NCBI GenBank assembly: GCA_949361645.1 | Contig: OX442415.1 | Coordinates: forward strand, 12,723,241 to 12,787,240 | Reading direction: 5' to 3' | Source of the DNA: Spongilla lacustris | Lineage: Eukaryota; Porifera; Demospongiae; Spongillida; Spongillidae | Length of the DNA: 64,000 bases | Part shown: one piece after another, positions 32,950 to 45,200 of the stretch | How the letters are laid out: each line of letters opens with the position of its first letter | Numbering within the stretch: the first letter of the stretch is position 1 | The notes under the pieces: generated by a model | What the model saw: only the letters and a program-made list of their open reading frames with translations | Told to the model about the DNA's origin: nothing | Databases searched by the model: none | Position numbers and translations under genes: made by a program

Positions 32950-34540
32950 TACATCACGTTCTGTCTCATGATCTTCCAGCTCATTTTGATGCTCCTCCTG
33001 ATCCTCCAGCTCATCTTGATGCTCCTCCTGATCCTCCAGCTCATCTTGATGCTCCTACTGATCCTCCTGCTCATCTTGATGCTCCTCCTGATCCTCCTGC
33101 TCATCGTGATGCTCCTCCTGATACTCCCACTCATCTTGATGCTCCTCCTCAACGATCACTTCACCCTCTTCTGTATCGATATCTAGAGAAGCCACCTCAC
33201 ACACTTCTTTGTCCGCTGTCTATGCGTTTTCCTGTTTGCCATCCTTCCATTTGCTTAGTTGCTCTGTCCCTTCTTGTGCCTCCCTGCCACAAATTCAGGT
33301 GGTTGAAATGTACAAGGCATTTCCGTGGAGGATCACGATGCTGAATACGGAACACAACATCACTATATATATTTTTTTTATTACAAAGGGACCCTTCCAT
33401 GGTCAATGCAGCTTGTGGGACTTCCCCCTTGCTACTGCTGGGCAGTACAGCCATACCAGGTCACCCGCTTTGTATGCCAACTCCAAGGTATTCCTCAGAT
33501 ACAAAGCATGCATACTGCTGCACTATGTTAGCTCTGCAGGAGGGTTGCCAAACATAACGTCCACAGGCAGACGTACCTCTAGACCAAACACAGGCATGAA
33601 TGGGGACATATGCATTGTTTTGTGCACAATGGTCCGGTAGGCCATCATCACTGCTGGTAGAATCCGCTCCCAGTTTCTCTCCTCTTCCAAGATCCCAGAT
33701 GAGAGCATGTCCAGAAGGGTGCGCAATTGAAATGCTCAATCATTCCGTCAGACTGGGGATGGTATGGGGTGGTTCTTGTTTTAACAATACCTTACAATTT
33801 GCACAAATCATGAGATATCAAGGTTGATTCAAAGTTCTTGCCTTGATCAGTGTGCAAAAATCTGGAGCTTCATATCTACAAATTAAGTCATACAAGCACA
33901 CAGCAACTGATGCAGCTTCCATATCCGTCATGGGTATGCCTCCACCCACTTAGTGAGTAGTCCCCAATGACTAATATGTATGCACTACCTTTATCCGTCT
34001 GTGGAAAAGGACCAACAATGTCCATTGCAATACGCTGAAAAGGTGCCCCACTGGCTGATGACTGCATAGGAGCAACACGACCAGGCTGCTCTGATGGTTT
34101 CCTTGCTGCACATGCCTAACAGTGACGACACCATGCAATCCTCCATATCCTGGCGCTGTCCCACCCAGTAGAAATGTCTTCGAATCTTATCAAGGGTCTT
34201 TTACACTTCCAAATGACCAGCAGTAGCAGAGTCATGCAGCTGCTTCAATACCTGTGAAACCAAGACATGAGGAAGCACAAGCTGCAAAAAAAGGTTGCCA
34301 CCCACTGCCTGTACAGCAGATTATTAGAAATCACCAGATGCTCCGTCTGTGCCCACAGGCTTTGCAGTGTGTGAGTACTAGTAGAAAGTGGCATAGTGGT
34401 ATAGTGGTTGGCCATGTGTGTTGTGTAGTCATTTCAGAAGCTCTGCTCAAATCAGGGTCCTGTTGCCGATACTTCAATAGCTCCTTTTCATTAATCCAGC
34501 AGGGTAACCAGCTTTGATGTCCAGAGTCCAAATTTTGCAG
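32950..34540 (-). mobile_element. Second Ty3/gypsy fragment: integrase and acidic tail, decayed
   Basis: Reading the minus strand from right to left gives a linker with LPCWINEKELLKYRQQDPDL, a broken HHCC region (LHDSATAGH, then KIRRHFYWVGQRQDMEDC), a core segment with QRIAMDIVGPFPQTDKG, the well-kept piece NWERILPAVMMAYRTIV with PVDVMFGNPP, a GDLVWLY motif, KCLVHFNHLNLWQG (GPY/F-like), and an acidic tail. Stops and frame changes occur throughout. It differs clearly from the element at 7672-10622, so two lineages are present. No long terminal repeats were found. Confidence 0.85.
32966..33160 (-). repeat. 30-bp repeat coding the acidic tail of the gypsy fragment
   Basis: About six copies of gctcatcttgatgctcctcc plus gatcctcc(a/t). 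Read on the minus strand in the frame of the retroelement tail (EVASLDIDTEEGEVIVEEE), they give EEHQDE(L/Q)EDQ, a ten-residue acidic repeat. The plus-strand proline-rich frame over the same bases is a shadow. Confidence 0.75.
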
Positions 34541-34572
34541 TAAAAGTTTACTGGAAATGCCATAGTACCCGC

Positions 34573-34601
<29 letters not shown>
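34573..34601. repeat. Poly-C tract
   Basis: About 29 uninterrupted C. One of more than a dozen long G or C tracts in the window. Confidence 0.9.
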
Positions 34602-34603
<2 letters not shown>

Positions 34604-36150
34604 GATCCTTTCCCTAATTGTATGTGGCTAATAACCAAAGGCCCAGTTTACGCCGGTTTATTTACCTTCCGCTGCCTAGATGTTACTAGAATGCAATGTA
34701 AATAATAACGTTATGAAGAAGACGTTAATATTGGAGTCGCTTCCTTATCAAAAAATCTCTAGGCCTGATACAGCACGATGAGCACTTCACTGAGGGGACA
34801 GAAGGCAGAACTACTATATCTGGTTAATGCAGAGGTTATAAAATATATTTTTAAAAATCTTTTTTGTAAGATGTAGACTATTTCAGTAGGTGGCCATAGA
34901 CCATGGCTCGACTAACATGCACAGGTAGTTTATAACCACAATGTAGCTACCTACGTTAATTTATCCTACAAAATAGTTTAATTGGCTCCTACTGAGAGAC
35001 GTGAAGAATTGTTAAGGCTGTTTAAGCATATAGATATACATATATAATTATTACAGTACACTAAGAGGTATCTCAGTATAGGGGAGGGGGGGGGGGGGGG
35101 GGGGTTACTACAGACATTGGTTGTGAGCATTTATCTCTGTACTGGTTTTGAACGGAACCTTCTAAATGTCTAAGTGAAGTTGCGATGTTGCTCAAACGTA
35201 AATTTCACCGAATGGATAAAGCCACATGCACGTGTACATGTACATGTATAATTTGCAGTGGTTAGCCTGTTATTATCTTATAACAGTAGGTCTGCGGTAG
35301 CGGTGGGCTAGGTATACATGTACATTGTATTGGACCATGTGAGGTCCAAAAAAGGGCCATGGTACATGAATGTTTAGCCAATGAGAATGCATTAGTAGTC
35401 AGCTATGCTGGTACATATATGATTATACATGTATATGATTTTCTACACAAACTATTACTACTTGAATTAGTTTTTCCCACATAAAAATGTGCACACCTAG
35501 CAGTATATAGCAGTTAATATAGTGTTTTACAGGAATGGGAAGAATTTTCTGCTTCTTTATAACCATTTATGTAGCACACTCCTGCTCACTCAACTCATTA
35601 CACTGATCTACAAGACCCAATACCATGATTAGTCTAGAGTACAGCATATATTATATGTAACTGGGTTGGGGGAAGATCAATGAATGTTTTCACATTTTAC
35701 CTTTACATATTAAAAGCTCGCAGTTGTATGACTTCATCCCAACCATGCTTGTGGAAAATTATTTGCTCTGATAAGATATAATAGTTATATGTCTCGTTGA
35801 GTATTCATTTTACTAGTATTAAAATTTTCAATTCTTAACATTATCTGGACATCCACCTCCTCAGACTCAAAGCTTATGAATTATTATTTTTTTGTATTGC
35901 ACATCTGTCAAGTATAAAAAACTACTAGAAGTATTTATACACACATGCTTGCAATATAATTTTGGTTCGTTCATACTTACTTCTTTCTGAGTAGCATGTA
36001 CACACCATCGAGCCCCAGGAAATCTGCACTTATAGAGCATCAGGCATCTATAAATGCGGCCTCTTTTATTACACCTCACGGGGTGAGCCTGGCCAATACC
36101 TGACCGACCTGGTCACTGTGCCACTAGTACATACCATTTTGTCTGATCCA
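34602..36150. other. Intergenic stretch between gypsy fragment and ankyrin family
   Basis: AT-rich, with a G tract at about 35085-35104 and several catgtacatgta strings (about 35231). Near 36073 begins a sequence (ggggtgagcctgg onward) shared with introns of the ankyrin genes. No exon was recognised before that. Confidence 0.45.
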
Positions 36151-36298
36151 CTCCAGCATGGTGTACTGGGTATCTTTCTCCCTTCATATACTTATTATCG
36201 TGGATCACCTGATCAACAAACATTTTCTGGATCTGGATACAGGCCAGTTGTCAAAATACACCATATTGACTGAGATACATGTATTGTACCCACTCCAG

Positions 36299-36406
36299 TG
36301 TGGTGTATTTGCTCCATTACACCTTGCTGCAAGTAAAGATCATATACATGTATATACCATTATTTTGAAATGTCTCGTATCCACTCCTGTTATTGATATG
36401 AATAAT
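36299..36406 (+). pseudogene. Decayed ankyrin exon, upstream copy
   Basis: The acceptor ccactccag leads into CGVFAPLHLAASKDHIH and then LVSTPVIDMNN, ending at gtgatg. It is an ankyrin repeat with three inserted codons and lost consensus residues. A still more worn trace of the same acceptor lies at about 36148-36153. With 37153 and 37791 it appears to be the end of a broken gene copy. Confidence 0.7.
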
Positions 36407-37152
36407 GTGATGATATCTCTCTACACTGGTGACATGGGTTTAATACAATTTGCACCATGTTTTGCTGGTCATTCCATTCTTCTCCTTCATCTGACACCAT
36501 ATTGCATGTAGGACCATCACCTTTTATTTTATGCTGGTACACATTAACAAGGTATTCATTTTGCTACCCTCATGCCTATTCTAACTAACGTAGTTATACT
36601 CATTTGGCACCACCACCCACACCAAGGTATGGATTTCCTTAACCATCTGTTTTAAGTAAAATATTCACACCTAAACTCTTTTGCAACAAATGATGATCAC
36701 CTATTGTGGATGCAATCTAGGGTATTAGCACATTGATGTGGGTGGAACAAGATTGATTTATAGATCACTGCAGTTTGATGAAGTGCCTCTGGGAACAGAT
36801 ACCAATATGTGTATTCTAGCAAAGGCATGTGGGAAGGCAGAGGCAGAGTTTTGTTTTTGTGAGAGTACAGCAGTTCAGAATATAATCAAATAGAACCCTC
36901 AACAATATAACTGTAAAACTGGTGCCAAATGCGGATGAGACATTTAGAGCAGACATACAGACATTGGACATGAGGGCCCCAAGCCTTTTTATTGTTTTAA
37001 CTGAAAGGTAGTTTGTATTTTATCATATCAAGCGTAATGCTTTACTGACACATTATTTTATGATGATGTAGCAAGTGGCAATATAATGGACTTAGTTCTA
37101 CCATGTGTAGATTTTACCTATCATGTTAACTGAACTACTGTACTCACTCTAG

Positions 37153-37266
37153 TACAATTATGGTTATACTTCATTACATTATGCTACAATGAATGGTCAC
37201 GCTGCTAAATGTGTGGATAATCTCCTTTCTACTCCTGGTATTGATCTCAACATAAAGGAAGATACA
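37153..37266 (+). CDS. Ankyrin repeat exon, upstream copy
   Basis: Open 114-bp exon between ctctag and gtgagt: YNYGYTSLHYATMNGHAAKC then VDNLLSTPGIDLNIKEDT. It has the TxLHxA and LLSTPGID signatures of the family. It is probably part of the decayed copy, since its neighbours are damaged. Confidence 0.65.
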
Positions 37267-37790
37267 GTGAGTTTGTCCAATTGTGCTGTATGAATAATGC
37301 AGATGAGTGTCTCTTATAGGAATAGATACATGTGCATGTATGTGCTAATGTAGGTGTATGTATGTGGAGGGGGTGTGCATGCCCTTTGAGGGTTGAGCAA
37401 GTACCAGAGAATTTTGTTTTGTGAGAGAATAGCAGGACAGAATGCAATGGCTTTACATGAGATAGTACACAATTGATAGCACAAATTCCAAAAGGTCTAA
37501 CATACATACACACAAAAATACACACAGAGACACGTACACGCCGAACATACATACATACACACCACACACACATACATGCACATGCGTCACTGGCAGTGGC
37601 TGTATAAAGAGGCTATTTATTTACAGCTGCATGAAGCCAAACATTTATGGGCATACAGATTGCCTCATGCAGTAAATAAAATTTATGTTAAGCATTAATG
37701 TGGTGATGTCATGAAGCATTTATATAGCCCTCTTTGCTCTGGGTGTAATTCTACATACATTTGTAAATTCGTACCTTCTATACTGACTAG

Positions 37791-37856
37791 TTGGATGGCA
37801 ATATTCCATTACACCTGGCTTTAAAGGGAGGTCATACTACTCGATCGTCTTGAGAA
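37791..37856 (+). pseudogene. Ankyrin exon with stop codon
   Basis: After gactag it reads LDGNIPLHLALKGGHTTRSS and then TGA, where the family continues with CVEHLLSTPG. The second half of the repeat is gone. Confidence 0.75.
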
Positions 37857-38457
37857 AGGTCCAGATTTAGACCTTTCTAGGCAGACTTAAGCTTCCCCAT
37901 ACACCCCTTCATGAATAATTGTATTACTTTTTTTGGTAATTGTTTTATATGATGTATGAATATGTGTCTTTGTTTTTTATTAGTAATGTTTTGTAATCGT
38001 ATCATTATAATATCAGTTTCTTTTTCGATGAAAAAAGAAATGCTTTTTGACCCAGAATGCATTCATGTCCTCAATTGATGACCATGCCATGTGAAATGTG
38101 CTCGAAACGTGTTAGTAAATATTGGATATGTGACACTATTTCCGCTACTAATAGTAAATAAGAACTTCACAGTTTACTATAACGGAAATAACACATTTAG
38201 AGCACATCTTAACACCATGCACATTCGACTAAAAGCGTTTTGAAAATCCTAAATTTTACCTTGTGTGCTATGCTTCTTTGGGAAGCCATACAATTTCTCC
38301 TGCCGGGCACACAATATATATGTATATATATATTACATAATTATTATAATTGACTGCCTTTCACAAAACTAAGATCATGTACATAGGTTGTGACTGACTG
38401 CACGTATAAACATGTAATGCTAACAATCAAGCAGTTCTAACTAATCTCAAGTATTAC

Positions 38458-38563
38458 ACGCAATTTATACAACAAGCCACACAGTCGTACCTATGTGACG
38501 GATGCCGTCACCAAGAACAATTTGATTTGAATACGCATGTGTGGCTTGTTGTATAAATTGCGT
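38458..38563. repeat. 26-bp perfect inverted repeat, hairpin MITE
   Basis: The 26 bases at 38458-38483 are exactly complementary to 38538-38563 (acgcaatttatac facing gtataaattgcgt, and so on), with a 54-bp loop. It lies about 660 bp upstream of the first exon of the intact ankyrin gene. Confidence 0.92.
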
Positions 38564-38939
38564 GGAAAAACATATGTAGTAATTGCATGCACTATAGACA
38601 CCTTCCATGTGACGTCAAACATCACGTGAAAAATACTTTACTGGAACTCATATGCATTTCAATGTTGTGCGCCATCTTGGTGTCAACTTACTATAGAGCG
38701 GCATGTGCAATTTACAGTTTTTGATTATTTATGCGCGGTCATGTGTACTTTTATAGAATGATGTCAGTGCCCACTATATAAAGTAATAAACAGGCTCACA
38801 ATCGCTTACGTTGAACGTACAGTAATAACCAAAACATTTGCATTGCGTTGCCATAACCAAAAGATTTGCGTTGCCCATGCTGTCCATGTCCTATAGCGAC
38901 TTGTGCAAATTTTAATTTCAATGGGTGCATAACGGTTTA

Positions 38940-39015
38940 CCTGCGGACGCCGCTTACAAGCGGCGGAATGATTGAGCACCGCGAACGGCGAACGCCGCCG
39001 CTTACAAGCGGCACT
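38940..39015. repeat. Two GC-rich palindromes
   Basis: gccgcttacaagcggc occurs twice, about 50 bases apart, separated by caccgcgaacggcgaacg. It lies 210 bp upstream of the ankyrin start codon, so it could be part of the promoter, but it may equally be a small repeat. Confidence 0.6.
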
Positions 39016-39225
39016 CGAACATGGGTCGGAAGCGACATTCGTTTACCGAAGCGTATGAACTTTGATGCCTGGTTCATAAATCACGTTACATTTCCCAAAC
39101 AATTACATCATTGATCGATCGTGTTCGATCAGCGCCATAATATACCGGGCAAGGGATATTCCCAATTATTTGTACAACGCGGCTGTGGAATGTGTTTACC
39201 TTTGTACTTTACTGCAGATTGCGAC

Positions 39226-39285
39226 ATGACCGCTCCACGAAGCCGAGAGGCGGCAGACCCTTTACCATATCTGTCTGGTGCACAG
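39226..39285 (+). CDS. Ankyrin gene A exon 1, leader
   Basis: ATG then MTAPRSREAADPLPYLSGAQ and a gttagt donor. The homologous exon of gene C begins MTAPRRREAVDL (57933), and that agreement supports this start. Upstream, ggctgtggaatgtg is also shared with gene C and may belong to the promoter or 5' leader. Confidence 0.75.
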
Positions 39286-42200
39286 GTTAGTGGAGTAAAA
39301 GTGTAGCATGCCTAGTTAGGCACGGGCCGTGGCTCGACTACCCATGGTATACAGTTGGTCCTAATTTAAAAATTGCTTTCCCGAACTAGTAATCGGTGGT
39401 GGGGGTATTCTGTTCCAGCCCCTCTCCTGCATGGCTCCTCCCTGGTATGGATGAGCGGAGACAGGCGCATGGCTGAGAGCAACGGACTGGAAATCAGCTA
39501 GTGATCACTCAGGACACGGTGTAGCTCTCGACATGGGCGTGGCAATAAAGCTCGTACAACAGCGCCAGGTATCAAAGCGAGCTGTGCCTCATCTGTCACA
39601 CGCCCCTCATTGGGGAAAGAGCGATCCCTATGCTTGTATTATACGTCTGGGTACGAGACTAGTGGTTTGGGTAAAATTAAACAGCCTCAGCATCTAAGCC
39701 ATCACGCTGATACTGTGACTGGCTCAACATGCAGGAGTGTGATAGATCAGAGAAGCTACATGTACTAGGTTGGACCAGTAGCTCTCTGACTATATTCCTA
39801 TGGTGGCAGGCACTTTATGGGTGGGAGGTGTTGCCATCAGTTAATAGCGATTACCGGTACCTGATACTCGGGGCTGACAGGGTACTGGAGAATATAGCAA
39901 AAGAGTGAGCCAATTGCCAATTATACAAGTGTATATATAAATTTGATTGATGAACTTGAATTTCTACCAGGATTTGAAGTGTCATGAACACGATTAGCAT
40001 GACATTATTGCCAATTAATGTATCCTAGATCTAGAATTAGCTGGACTTTGGCGAACGAGCCCTAAAATGTAGTCCAACTGCCGGCGCTTAGAAAACGGAG
40101 ATAAAGACCAGCCGGCTTCTACTTCCGATTCTGATAATTAAGATATAAGATTCGCTCGGTTAAGAGGTTTATTGCGTTGTATATGTGTATCATCGTCACG
40201 ATTGAGGCGTAATGTTAGCGGTTGTGATATGAAAGGACCTAGAGTAGACAACTTAAAAATTTTGGGTATGGTACTTTCACTTTCCGAGTTAGAGTTATGA
40301 AACAATTTTCAATCTTTAGCAAACTTAGTTATGCTAGGAAATGCCCTCAACAGATTTTATCAGCTTTGGTCGTGCGCATGCTGAGCTAGGAGATCAGTCT
40401 TGAATGGGGTCAAGATGGTGGCAAATAGGGGCAATGTGAGCTTGAGCTGCCGTTTGGGTGCAAATCGAAGCCTTGATAATGGTCCTTGCTCCATGTAGTG
40501 CAAGAAGTTGGGTTGCAAGTGGAGCTCTGGGGCACTTGCTTCCCTCCCGGTGCATGTCTACTACAAGTGCAACTACAAATAAATGAAATTTAGGTGATTA
40601 TAGGATATTATAAATCGTTGTGAATTTAATCTTCTGCCAATTTTTTTATCACTCTTTGGTTAAAAGTGATAGTTTTGGCTCCAAATTTAAAAGTCCATTA
40701 CATCCTATCAGTACAGTATTTCATACTTTACAATTAATATTTTTTTTCTTCCTATTGGTTTCTAAACAGAAGCTTCAAGATACTGCACGGAGAGGTGATA
40801 TTGGTGATGCTGCACAGAGAGGTGATACTAATGAAGTGAAGAGTTTGCTCAAAAGTGGAGTATCTATAAATGTAACTAATAAAGTGAGCCACATATAACA
40901 GACCCTTGATCTATCTTGATCATAATTAAAAGAGTGCTTGGGAATGAAGGATCTGTCGTAACGTGTGACCGGTTACCACGCGTTATATGATACCCTTGCT
41001 AGCGATGCCCCCGATGCCTACAAGGTAAGTCAATAGGAACACACACAACGTGGATTGCACCATAGATAATATCTATGATTGCACGAACGATATAATATGA
41101 ATATGAATGTCGAGTCACCGTCACGTGCCGTTACATAATAAGTGTAACCTACTACAGGATCTAAAAAAGCTGGTGTCTTCAGCCAACTACTATGTATTAA
41201 ATGCATGCCTGAAGCTCAGTCAGCTATGCTGTTATGTGTACGATCAATGCAGCATAATGTTAAACGTTTTTTGTTTTTGTTTTGGAAGCGAATTCCATCT
41301 TAAGATATTAATCCACAACACAAGCATTTAAAAATTTGACTGGCAAAAAAAAGTCATTAATCCTCCTTACCTTAAGTGTCCTTTCCTGCTACAAGCCTGC
41401 ATGTACATGTATGTACTACAACTGCATGCTGTTAAGTTGATTACAACCTAAACATATACCATGTGTCTGACAAAGCCCACTCACTATAAGCATTCCAATT
41501 ACACATAACTGGCATACCTGCAATTGGATTATTATATTAATGCTACATAAGCTAGCTCCTTGCCTTGGCAAATTCTGAACCCCTTTCCATGTAAGTGTGC
41601 ATTATTAATAGGCATTGCAAGTGTAGATAATGGGCATAAATAAAAATTAACAATAATACATGTTGCTCGGACGTTTTACACATGCTGTATAAATATTGCG
41701 AGAGCCTACCATTGAGTTCCAAGCAATCTGCAGGTTACTATGATGGGCAATACGTAGGCATTAATTAATGCACCCTCATTGGCTAATGGCGACTATGATT
41801 TTTACTCCCCACAGGGTGAGCCTGGGTGGGGCCTATACCTGTCCACCATGCCAATAGTACTCACCATGTTGGCTGAAATGTTTTGCCCACTCCAGGATGG
41901 TTATTCTCCATTACACCTTGCTGCAAAGGGAGGTCATACTAATTGTGTGGAATTTCTTCTGTCCACTCCTGGTATTGATGTCAACCTTAAGGATAAGGTT
42001 GGTTGATCCTTACATGTTAAGAGATGTTAGCATGCATGTCCCTTAGGAATAGATATAAAATTATGTATTATTATATGCATGTATGTGCTGATGATGGTAT
42101 ATGGTTCAAGGGCTACATATGGCTGCTGTTTGAAAGACCATGTTAATGACCGCACACACGTCCTGCCCACATTGTGCCCACCATGTTGGCTGAACTGTTG

Positions 42201-45200
42201 CGCCCACTCCCAGGATGGTAATTCTCCATTACACCTTGCTGCAGTGAAGGGCCGTACTACTTGTGTAGAACATCTCCTTTCCACTCCTGGTATTGATGTG
42301 AATAATAATCGTAAGGTGAGTTGGTCCATTGAATCTTCGCTGTTATGGGGCATAGTGCTGCAAAAGAGGATACAGGAGAAATCAGTCTACATTTAAAGGG
42401 GACCTTAATTACAAATAGACACCCCCAAATTAAAATAATGCACAACTGGTAGCAAACCCACCTCCGAATTTCTTACTAAACCCTCACAAATGGATATAGC
42501 ACCATCCCTCTGTCTCATTCACTATTCATATAAGCCCCCCTCTTAAATGTATATCCATCTTCCATCTGTTGAGAGCAAAACATCCAGACATCTTGCAACC
42601 TTCACAGGATGATGAGTTTCTAATAAAATCACTTTAAGTTATTATGGTAATCATCATGGATCAACGGCATGATCAGAACCATTTGGTTAATGATCTATCT
42701 ATGATCTTGAATCTGCACCAGTAATCCATACCTTTGCACCCACTGCAGGATGGTTATACTCCATTACACCTTTCTACAAGGAAAGGTCATACTACTTGTG
42801 TGGAACATCTCCTTTCCACCCCTGGTATTAAAGTAAATGTTCGGATTGCGGTGAGTACTTCCATTTATAGAAATGTATATACATTTTGGAAGATGTGTAG
42901 ACTGGCAGATAAATTCGATAATCTGAGCTTTTCTAATTGCTGCTACATGGTCAGTTGCTAGAATGGCCTTACATACCATGCACTGAAATGGGATTAATTA
43001 GAGCTAGAGGAAGAACCAAGGACACATTATATACTTATAGATACAATGTGAGTTGCCCACAAATTACATTCCTTAATTGGTCAATATCACACATAGGTAT
43101 TGTAAAGGAATTATTCTCCTCCTCCCACCAACCTCCCCCTTCCTCACATTTATGTGAAATACTTAACATGCCATTAAAATGGCTTCACGTTTGTAATGCC
43201 ATGTTGAGGACCATGTACTACATGTACTTTGTACGCAACATCTTGACTGAAAGATGTATATGATGATGTATTGCACCCACTCCAGCGTGGTGGTTTGGCT
43301 CCGTTACACTTGGCCGCAAGTGAAGGTCACACAACTTGTTTGGAATGTCTTCTTTCTGCTCCTGGTATTGATGTGAACATTAAAGGCACGGTGAGTTGGT
43401 CCATTGAATGCTAAGAGATATTGCTGCAGGAATACTACAAGCATTTTCATGCTAGCAGTATGAGTTCAATGCAATTTTACTGATTCAAACTGCATGAATC
43501 TCATTACATATTTGTACTTTGTGCACATGACTTAACTTCAAATTGAATTACAATCACAAGGAGGATCAGATGCAGCCCTAGTGTCGATTATAGCAACAGG
43601 TTTTGCTGGTCACTACATTCTTCTCCTTCATCTGACACCATATTAGGACCATCAACTAGCATTTAACAGTAGTACACATTATATAATGTATCCTTCTGTA
43701 CATCTCATTTTGCTGCTCCCAGCACCTGTTCTAATTAACATAACCATACTCATGACATGACTCCCTCAATCTGGCATTTGATATCTGCTGCCCCCTCATA
43801 CGTGCAAATGCAGTAAGGGTTACCTATACCCCAACAAGCCATCTTCTAAAATTGTCCACGCCCCTAAACCAATTCCAACCAATTCATTGTGACAAGTCAC
43901 CATGTGTTAAATAGGTATGGGGTCTGCCCAAAACCTTATTTAAAACAGGGGGGGGGGGGGGGGGGGGGAGGGTATCATTTTAAAGATATTTTAGATTTTA
44001 TCATGTCTAGAATAATGGGTTGTATGGACACACTGCAGAGAAGGCTATTCTTGTTAAGGATGATGTAATGGTGCACACTGGTAATAGGCATAGTCATATG
44101 CACATTGCACCAATCACGTTGAATGAACTATTTATTGTACGGATTTGTACCCACTCCAGTATGGTGATACTCCATTACACTATGCTGCAAAGGGAGGTCA
44201 TACTATGTGTGTGGAACGTCTCCTTTCCACTCCTGGTATTAACGTGAACATTAAGGATAAGGTGAGTTGGTCCATTAAATTTAGTAATTTTGCTGTATGA
44301 ATAATGATCACTTAGAAAAACATACATATGCTGCATGTGAGTACTAATAAAGGTATTTAGTGGGGGGGGGGGGGGGGGGGCATAGTGCCCTTTCAGGGAT
44401 GTAGACCTGTGAGTAAGTACATGTAGTACAATTATGTTTTGTGAGAGTACAGTAGCACAGAATGTAAGGTCATTACCTAAAATAAACAATCCACATAAAT
44501 TTGGATAGTATACATGCCTACTAAAGTCAGTGAGCAGGTATATACAACACTATGAAGTATAAAAAGTATTTTTTTTTGTACATGAAGATATTTTTAAACA
44601 GATACCTTGAAGTGGTTTGAATTTCATGCAAGGATTCAACATACACATATACACGGACATACTACCTCATTAAAGGAAATCTTACATGTTAACCAGTCTA
44701 TTGTGGTGATATCAAAATGCCGGACATATACATAGTGTATGCATTTTGCACATTCCATGTTGTCTGAACTATTGTACACAATACAGTGGGATGGTGATAC
44801 TCCATTACATGTGGCTGTACAAGGAGATCATATTACTTGTGCAGAACGTCTACTTTCCACTCCTGGTATTGATATTAACATTAAGAATAAGGTTAGTTGG
44901 TCTGTTCAAAGTCAGACATACATGCAGATGTGTGCACTTTTTTAAGAACTATCACAATTTGATTCACCAATTGTTGGCAGTATTACTACTTGTATATATA
45001 TGGTGGAGAACCTGCCCTCCATTCATAGATTGCTACATACACACATTAGTTAGACAGCAAAACTATTGTGGGACATTTATTAATGACTCTACAGCCCAGG
45101 GCCCTTGGGGATTCTATATCACATGGATCTATTTTTTTTTTCAGCGTCTACCTAGATCATGTTTGTGCTAATAAATGTCTGGACTTTATACTGTTCTGCA

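Noticed and set aside
32796..33344. Plus-strand proline-rich frame with PPDPPAHLDA repeats
   Set aside because: The minus strand over the same bases continues the gypsy integrase tail in frame, which explains the repeat better.
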